Source: Dastarcus helophoroides (lineage: Eukaryota > Arthropoda > Insecta > Coleoptera > Bothrideridae). Taken from it: a DNA stretch of 64,000 bases. Location of the stretch: NCBI GenBank assembly GCA_028583605.1, contig CM053327.1:7253316-7317315 (forward strand). The letters run 5' to 3'. Below the pieces are notes generated by a model that ran no database searches, was not told where the DNA came from, and saw nothing but the letters and a program-made list of their open reading frames with translations. Below, piece by piece: positions 59,401-64,000 of the stretch (positions are counted from its first letter, which is position 1; each line of letters starts with the position of its first letter). Both the position numbers and the translations under genes were made by a program.

Positions 59401-62014
59401 CCATAACCATTTCATTCATAACGATACATCGACAAAAAATATTACAGTTTGGTTTCTAAATTTCGACAAAAAATCGTAATTTTGAGAAAAAAAAATGCAA
59501 TTTCGAGATTAAAGCAGAAATTCAGAAAGAGGTCAAATAAAAACTTGACTCGGAAACAGATCAAATTTAAGAAGACAAAATTACTTAAAAGAACCTTGAG
59601 ATGGGATTTCTGCAAATAATTTCTTTTCTTTTTCCTAGTAATTTTCTTAATGATTACTCAAAAACTTCTAATACTAAAAAATGTGAACTTAAGACCTGAA
59701 ACTTAGAAACTTGAGTTTTGTGGGCTTTTTTCCTCATTTTTCTCTATAATTATTTTTCTCCAAGTTACACTCTTTAAAAAATCATATAGAAACTTGGGAC
59801 TTTTTCATATTTTTTAATGTCTGTTAGTAGGTTTTAAGCATAGATCTCACACTATGGATGAAGCGTTGCCTATGCCAGCAAATACAAATTCGTGAAGTAA
59901 ACTCAAAGAGAGAAATAGTTCTATACTAAGAGTCGTAAGAGGAACTGAGAAGACGGAAGGTTTGCCACGTGACTGTTGGTAAAAGCCTGCAATATTAACG
60001 TGCAGTTATATGGGCATTGCTTGAATTTAAACTGTAAATCAATTATTTTCTTGTGTTTTTTCACTATTTTATTGAACGTAGACTGCATTCATTACATAGT
60101 TTTATTGTCACAGATTTTAATAAGATTTTGCAGTTAAATATTATTTAATCTTATACCAGCAATATCCGAAACGCTCTATTGATTTCACTAAAATTTGATA
60201 ATTATAATTTTGTTAGGGCTAATAACACAATCATTATATATAATTTTATATATAATTAAATGAGTTACAAAGTTTCTATCAGCATATATGTATCACTATA
60301 TTACTAAAGATATGTATTCACAATTTCATGTTTGAGATCCTTACTTGTACATATTTACTTATTTTTACTAGAATATTTTGAACTTATTTGCTTTTTACAT
60401 TTTATTTACCTTATTTATAACATATTTCACCTTATAAATCTAGTCCTACTGCACACCACGACTGTTGCTCTATTATTGGGAAAGACCAAAAAAATACGAC
60501 ATTTCCCCATAAAAATGCTCGGGTAATTTTGCACCAAATCAGTTGTAATATAGCTGTTTGTTTAGAAGAGAGCTTTCTCTAAATGATGATACCTTTTGTT
60601 ATACTTTTAAGTTGGGATTGTCAATCTGTGTGAATGCCTCTTATCACGCTGCAGCTCGTAGTTCTTAACCGATTATTGCTATTCTGGTTTCTACCAATTC
60701 GAATTTACTTAGAATAAAGCACTGTTGATTTTGGAAATGATTGGTCAAATAGTTTAAAATTTATTAAAAAAAAACATGGTTTATTAGAGAAAAGTCAAAT
60801 TTAAGAATCTCGGATTCTTATAATTTTTTTAATATTGTAGGCCATGTTCCTCCCAAGTATAATGGAAAAAGGTAAGGCGTCATTCCCTTTTATTCTTGAG
60901 AAAACTTTGTTTAGTGAAAAAGTGTTTCTGATCATTTCATCGAAACTGTTTTGTGTACGTAAAAGTTATTTATTTCAAACTGACATTTCGCACCCTTACT
61001 TTGTGGAACTGCTCAATATTCACAACTATTAAATTTTATTAACAATTAAACGAAAAACAAAAATTCCACAATATTTCTTTAAATATTTGCCCTTTGCAAT
61101 AGCATAGTAACCTAGAAAGGTCGGTTTATTGCCAAGGATCACGTGCTCTTTTATATACATCTCTCTCAGGGTGCGTCTAACACAGTTCTCTCTCTTCGAT
61201 TCATCCATAGTGTGAGATCTATGGTTTTAAGGTTGGCTCAATGAAAAATAAAACTCTGCTAATAAAGCCAAACGGAAATTCATTTAAAGAATACGTGCTT
61301 TATTATTCATTTTTTTTGTAAATAATCTAGTTTTCTGGAAACTTTAGTTTGGGGGTACCTAAATCTTTAGCTTGATTTGATCCATTGCTGCCAAAGTTAT
61401 TCTTCTCTTAATTCTTAGTTGCTCAGTACTTTTTGAAATTTCAGACAAATACACGGCATACACCGAAACGGCAGAAAAGCAGCCCAAGCGCCCAAGTGAA
61501 CTCAATCGACGCGGAAGGACTTTTTGAATTTGATGGCATCGATGATGTCAATTCCTTACCACCGTCGGACATGGAGGAAAGCGACACTGAAGGTAAAATT
61601 ACATCTCTATTAAGCAAAACAAAAAACTAAAGCATCGTGTCCACAAACAGCTGAAATAAGCATATCAAAGCAAAACGAGGGAGGAACCGCCATACCGAGA
61701 ACTAGGGGCGGCTCACTCAGTGTCGCCAAATCTCTCCCCATGAATATTCCAGTCTTCCTTACTCAATCCAAAAACCAAGTTAACGAAGACATTGACGACC
61801 TTCTGGTAAGTATTACTGTTGAATAAATGTATCCAATGAACGGTGTTGGTTTCCTAATTTATAAAATTGACAAAACCAAATAATTAAAAATTTCTTGTAG
61901 CCACCAGAGGACAATATCGATATTGCGGCGAGTATAAAAAAGTTGGCGAAGAGCGTTCACGGGAACGCGGTTTTCGGCGATCTGCCCAAACCTAGATTCA
62001 GCACACAAATTTAA
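46219..62014 (+). CDS. AKT1S1: PRAS40 (proline-rich Akt substrate, AKT1S1/Lobe) homologue, 8 coding exons
   Basis: PRAS40 binds Raptor and restrains mTORC1; Akt and mTORC1 phosphorylation release it to 14-3-3. Coding exons: 46219-46344, 46415-46588, 50935-51046, 51102-51264, 59040-59181, 61445-61592, 61651-61805, 61901-62014; phases agree, giving 377 residues. The C-terminal half matches human PRAS40: GLFEFDG (residues 264-270, the TOS-like motif) followed by LPP; VAKSLPMNIPVF (313-324, the Raptor-binding KSLP motif); IAAS then VFGDLPKPRFST (364-375), matching the human Akt-site tail, Thr375 being the equivalent Thr. Residues ~137-191 are a charged coiled-coil-like stretch. Residues 1-100 are Cys/His-containing (CDCLN; HHCINCKVHTHAIH) and I recognise no domain there. 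The start has an in-frame TAA at 46174. The human mTOR-site Ser in KSLPVSVP is Asn320 here. A complete RxRxxS motif, RTRGGS (305-310), lies just before KSLP. Introns 2, 4 and 5 are long and transposon-filled. Joining the N-terminal exons rests on phase and splice sites only. Confidence 0.85.
46775..47720. repeat. Long (GA)n purine tract in PRAS40 intron 2
   Basis: Nearly pure A/G on the + strand for over 900 bases, densest at 46988-47718, with an uninterrupted GA run at 47377-47457. The open frames here (310 codons on the minus strand, 146 on the plus) are repeat artefacts. Confidence 0.95.
47725..48290. repeat. AAATTTCGA-type array, polarity switch near 48060
   Basis: Pyrimidine-rich to ~48060, then purine-rich up to the mariner insertion. 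Confidence 0.55.
48296..49558 (-). mobile_element. mariner element (mellifera-type), 1263 bp
   Basis: The ends TTGGAATTAGTTTTAAAGG (left) and the complement of TTGGAATTAATGTTAAAGG (right) are imperfect inverted repeats of about 23 bp. Length is typical of mariner. The flanking TA duplication is not intact. Inserted on the minus strand in PRAS40 intron 2. Confidence 0.88.
48369..49399 (-). pseudogene. mariner transposase, disrupted
   Basis: Starts MSTFVPNKRNLREALLF (helix-turn-helix region), with the WVPYEL-type linker NWVPYELKPRD, VTGDEK leading to the first catalytic Asp, HDNARPHVA (second Asp) and IAPSDY (third Asp of the DD34D motif), ending DGQYFE. Damage: CAA to TAA before LGVDLSTV (about 49113), a stop replacing Trp after GDEK (about 48920), frame loss around 48740-48880, and a stop after SDY (about 48549). 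It cannot make a working enzyme. Confidence 0.9.
49560..50580. repeat. AAATTTCGA-type array remnants
   Basis: Loose array words in both polarities between the mariner and PRAS40 exon 3. Unique sequence from ~50580 to 50934. Confidence 0.45.
51430..54610. repeat. Large AAATTTCGA-type array in PRAS40 intron 4, polarity switch near 53820
   Basis: Best example of the 18 bp period, at 53300-53460: successive units of the form (A/C)TTTTTTGAAAATTTCGA. Pyrimidine-rich to 53810, purine-rich after. A block at 52550-52700 recurs at 53080-53220 (ATTTTTAAGC...GGGAGTGAAAATG), indicating a larger-scale duplication of about 530 bp. Confidence 0.7.
54614..57146. mobile_element. pogo/Tigger-like TIR element, 2.53 kb, TA flanks
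   Basis: Left end CAGTGAAAGCTCCTATAGCG; right end GGTGTCCGCTAAAGAGAG then TTTTACTG, bounded by TA (54612-54613, 57147-57148). Subterminal GGACACCT and GCGGACA words are typical of Tigger-like ends. The interior is AAATTTCGA array plus a nested GC-rich MITE; no transposase remains. Confidence 0.75.
56340..56688. mobile_element. GC-rich MITE containing a 46 bp perfect palindrome
   Basis: The ends GTCGGCTCCAAACTCGCG and the complement of GCCGGCTCTACACTCGCG face each other. CTCCACACTCGCG-like words recur inside. 56353-56398 is an exact palindrome centred on GAATTC. CpG density is far above the surroundings. Nested in the pogo-like element. Confidence 0.8.
57496..57719. mobile_element. 224 bp MITE, TIR CAGGGGCGTATTAAG
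   Basis: CAGGGGCGTATTAAG at the left and the complement of CAGGGACGGATTTAAG at the right. hAT-like end sequence (CAGGG), but no clear 8 bp duplication. Confidence 0.6.
57720..59039. other. PRAS40 intron 4, right part: mostly unique AT-rich sequence
   Basis: No exon recognised between 51264 and 59040. A CTGATGA-containing structured motif on the minus strand (58898-58945) was examined as a hammerhead and not accepted. Confidence 0.4.
59839..61223. mobile_element. hAT-like element, 1385 bp, exact 24 bp TIRs and 8 bp TSD
   Basis: Both ends carry CATAGATCTCACACTATGG (extending to 24 identical bases, inverted). GTTTTAAG flanks at 59831-59838 and 61224-61231. No transposase open frame. Part of its interior (61018-61090) is repeated at 62846-62925 downstream of the gene. 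In PRAS40 intron 5. Confidence 0.88.
60841..60871 (+). other. Candidate transposon-derived cryptic exon
   Basis: AATATTGTAG before and GTAAGG after enclose 31 bases with good splice context. Including it between PRAS40 exons 5 and 6 shifts the frame to an early stop. It lies inside the hAT-like element. No transcript evidence. Confidence 0.25.
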
Positions 62015-63478
62015 TAATTAAGGTGATTTTATTTTTAATTACAAAGTTCTATTAGACGTTATCATGTACTGATTCGTTTTGGATTATGATAATAATTAAG
62101 GGAAAAAGCTTAATTTTTAGTCTCTCTTCATGGTGATATTTTTTTAATCTCTCTTCAGTGAAAGCGTTTGAGTAATGAAGGAATTAATTTTATTGCATAT
62201 TTCATGTGAACGAATTCAAATGATTTGTAAAAGCAGCTAGTGAAAAATGTCATGATTTATGTCAGGTTAAATGTAATGATAAGTTTACTGAGAAGAAAGG
62301 GTACTAATTTGTGATTCTCAACCTAGAAAGTACTTGTAGTTCCTGAAAGGTTAACTTCAACTCATACCTATTTGCTTATCTTCATCAGTAACTAGTTCAT
62401 TTTTAATTTCACTAGAAATTTTATTAAAACTTTGTTTTAATTTTTTAGAATAAAAATCTAATTTTGATATATTTGTAAATAAAAAATGAATGAAAGTTTG
62501 TTACAGAGGGCCCACTATATTTTGTCATAAGTCTGAGAAAAATTTCTTTGATTCAGTCAAATTTTGACTTATTAGTATAGTAACTAAAATGTTTAGTAAT
62601 AAGTTTAAGTGATCTGTTGTGTTTTAGTTACTTTTTTAATGCATACTTCATTATTTGCCATTTAATATTTTGCTGTTTGTTGATAGTTGTATAGAGAAAA
62701 GAAAAAGTTGTTTAAACCTTGTATATCTACTTAATTTGTAAGTTTCATATCGATTAAGTGAAATATAAATACATGTTGAAGTCCAGTGTTTTATTTCTAT
62801 ACTCAGTTGCGGCAATATTTATGCCAAGAGCAGAGTCTACTCTATAACTATTAAACTTTATTAACGATTAAAAAGCAACAGATATTAAAAATTCCACAAT
62901 GTTTCGATAAATATTTGCTAAGAGCGGACCAGGTTTATTTAGCCGTTATTATGCTAACGAGCTCCATGGATCACAGGCTCCTACGAATATTCCATCTAAT
63001 CCGAATTCTCATCCAAAGCCTCAATTAGAGGTGTGTTTAGAAAATCAAGCTGCTCATTCATAAGTGTAAATTGACTAGATTGTAAATATTTGTGAAGCTG
63101 TATTTCTAATAGTTATGAATATTAAAGAATTCCACGAAGTAAGGGGTAGAAATGTCAATTATTCTACTCTAGTCAATAAGTACCAGTTTGTATTAATTCC
63201 TTTTGTCCAAAACCTATGAACGATGCGATTCAGAAATTCAAAGAGAGCTCAAAAAAGAAAAGGATTATAAGTTATAAACACTTTTGTAAAAAAATACAGC
63301 AGATTCCGCATATTTAAAGAAAATATTCGTGGTTCCTACTCCATCACTTATATTTAAATTTTGATTAGTATTTCTAAAGCACACATTTTAAATTTTTTAT
63401 CACTTGACCAAAGTTGCAAATTACCCTTACATTAAATTTTGTTTGCTACTAATAGGCCCCTTTACACTTACAGTCTTC
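62015..63478. other. PRAS40 3' UTR and downstream intergenic sequence
   Basis: AT-rich and non-coding. 62846-62925 matches part of the hAT-like element at 61018-61090 (ACTATTAAACTTTATTAACG, AAAATTCCACAAT). Confidence 0.45.
62478..62483 (+). terminator. Candidate polyadenylation signal of the PRAS40 gene
   Basis: The AATAAA lies 464 bases after the stop codon in AT-rich, non-array sequence. Earlier sequence is an ordinary AT-rich 3' UTR. Confidence 0.45.
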
Positions 63479-64000
63479 AGGCCTGGATCTAATAAGTGCG
63501 AGGCCCAATTAGATTTTTTTTGCGAAGACCTCTATTTTTTTTTTTAGTTTTTGTTTTGGCTGAGCAACTAGCCGAAATAAAATAATGTTTTTGCTGCTAT
63601 CAAGTTCATATGTAAACAAAACAAATCGAACTCTTTCAATTTAACAAACCATGAAACTGCCTAAATTGTTTTGTATCTTTGGATAATTGATAACTTAGTT
63701 TTATTTCCGTTACCTAATTTCTTTTTTTTTTTATTACCTTTTATACGTAATATTAAGGAACACATCCTAGCTAACCATAGGCGTAGCTAGAACAGGGCAG
63801 GGTGGGGCATTTGCCCCCCACCCCACTCTAGTTCATGTAGCAAACCGAAAATTTATGTATTCAACTGGAAGACCAAAAATTTTCTTTCCAGCGTCAAAAT
63901 CCATTCTTTTCTTGAAATATTTTTTAGAAATTTCGACTTTTTTCTCAAATTTCGTAATTTTTTATAAAATTTGTCTTCGTTTTTTAAATTTTGAATTTAT
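63479..64000 (+). repeat. Dispersed repeat, copy 2, running into an AAATTTCGA array
   Basis: Starts CAGGCCTGGATCTAATAAG and follows copy 1 at 27087 through AATAAAATAATGTTT, GGCGTAGCTAGAACAGGGCA and TTTATGTATTCAACTG. From ~63905 the pyrimidine-rich array begins and continues past the window end. Confidence 0.75.

Overview
This window is eukaryotic nuclear DNA, most likely from an insect or another arthropod. The evidence is AT-rich intergenic sequence, short GT-AG introns beside very long repeat-filled ones, a mellifera-type mariner, I/R1-, RTE- and CR1/Jockey-like LINE remnants, a Ty3/gypsy element and many small TIR elements. The order cannot be fixed from the sequence. There are two real host genes, both on the + strand. 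No bacterial features, tRNA, rRNA or CRISPR array were seen.

Layout. 1-29 kb is gene-free: long arrays of a degenerate TTTTTTGAAAATTTCGA-type motif with about an 18 bp period, interrupted by an internally deleted gypsy element (4045-6040), its solo LTR (14298-14644), three broken LINEs, foldback elements and a well-preserved hammerhead ribozyme motif (23367-23409). 29,069-41,250 is UBE3A, encoding the HECT E3 ubiquitin ligase: 12 coding exons, AZUL zinc finger to catalytic Cys, with one apparent single-base deletion in exon 5. Its largest introns hold arrays, a 2.67 kb hAT-type foldback element with perfect 8 bp target duplications, and a minisatellite containing decayed copies of the start of exon 9. 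41.5-46.2 kb is intergenic (LINE tail, arrays, a 243 bp tandem duplication). 46,219-62,014 is an 8-exon gene whose C-terminal half is PRAS40 (AKT1S1; called Lobe in Drosophila): TOS-like motif, KSLP motif and C-terminal Akt-site motif. Its introns carry a long (GA)n tract, a dead mariner, a pogo/Tigger-like TIR element, a GC-rich MITE with a 46 bp perfect palindrome and a hAT-like element with 8 bp TSDs. 62-64 kb is 3' UTR, downstream sequence and a dispersed repeat that also occurs at 27 kb.

How it fits together. UBE3A (nuclear/cytosolic ubiquitin ligase) and PRAS40 (mTORC1 inhibitor and Akt substrate) are separate housekeeping-type genes; nothing suggests coregulation. Most of the window is transposon-derived. 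The recurring theme is that the AAATTTCGA arrays sit inside, or directly beside, TIR-bounded elements and reverse strand polarity at sharp switch points, which suggests the arrays are expanded interiors of foldback transposons. Exon boundaries were set by hand from splice consensus, phase and family similarity; no search or transcript evidence was available.
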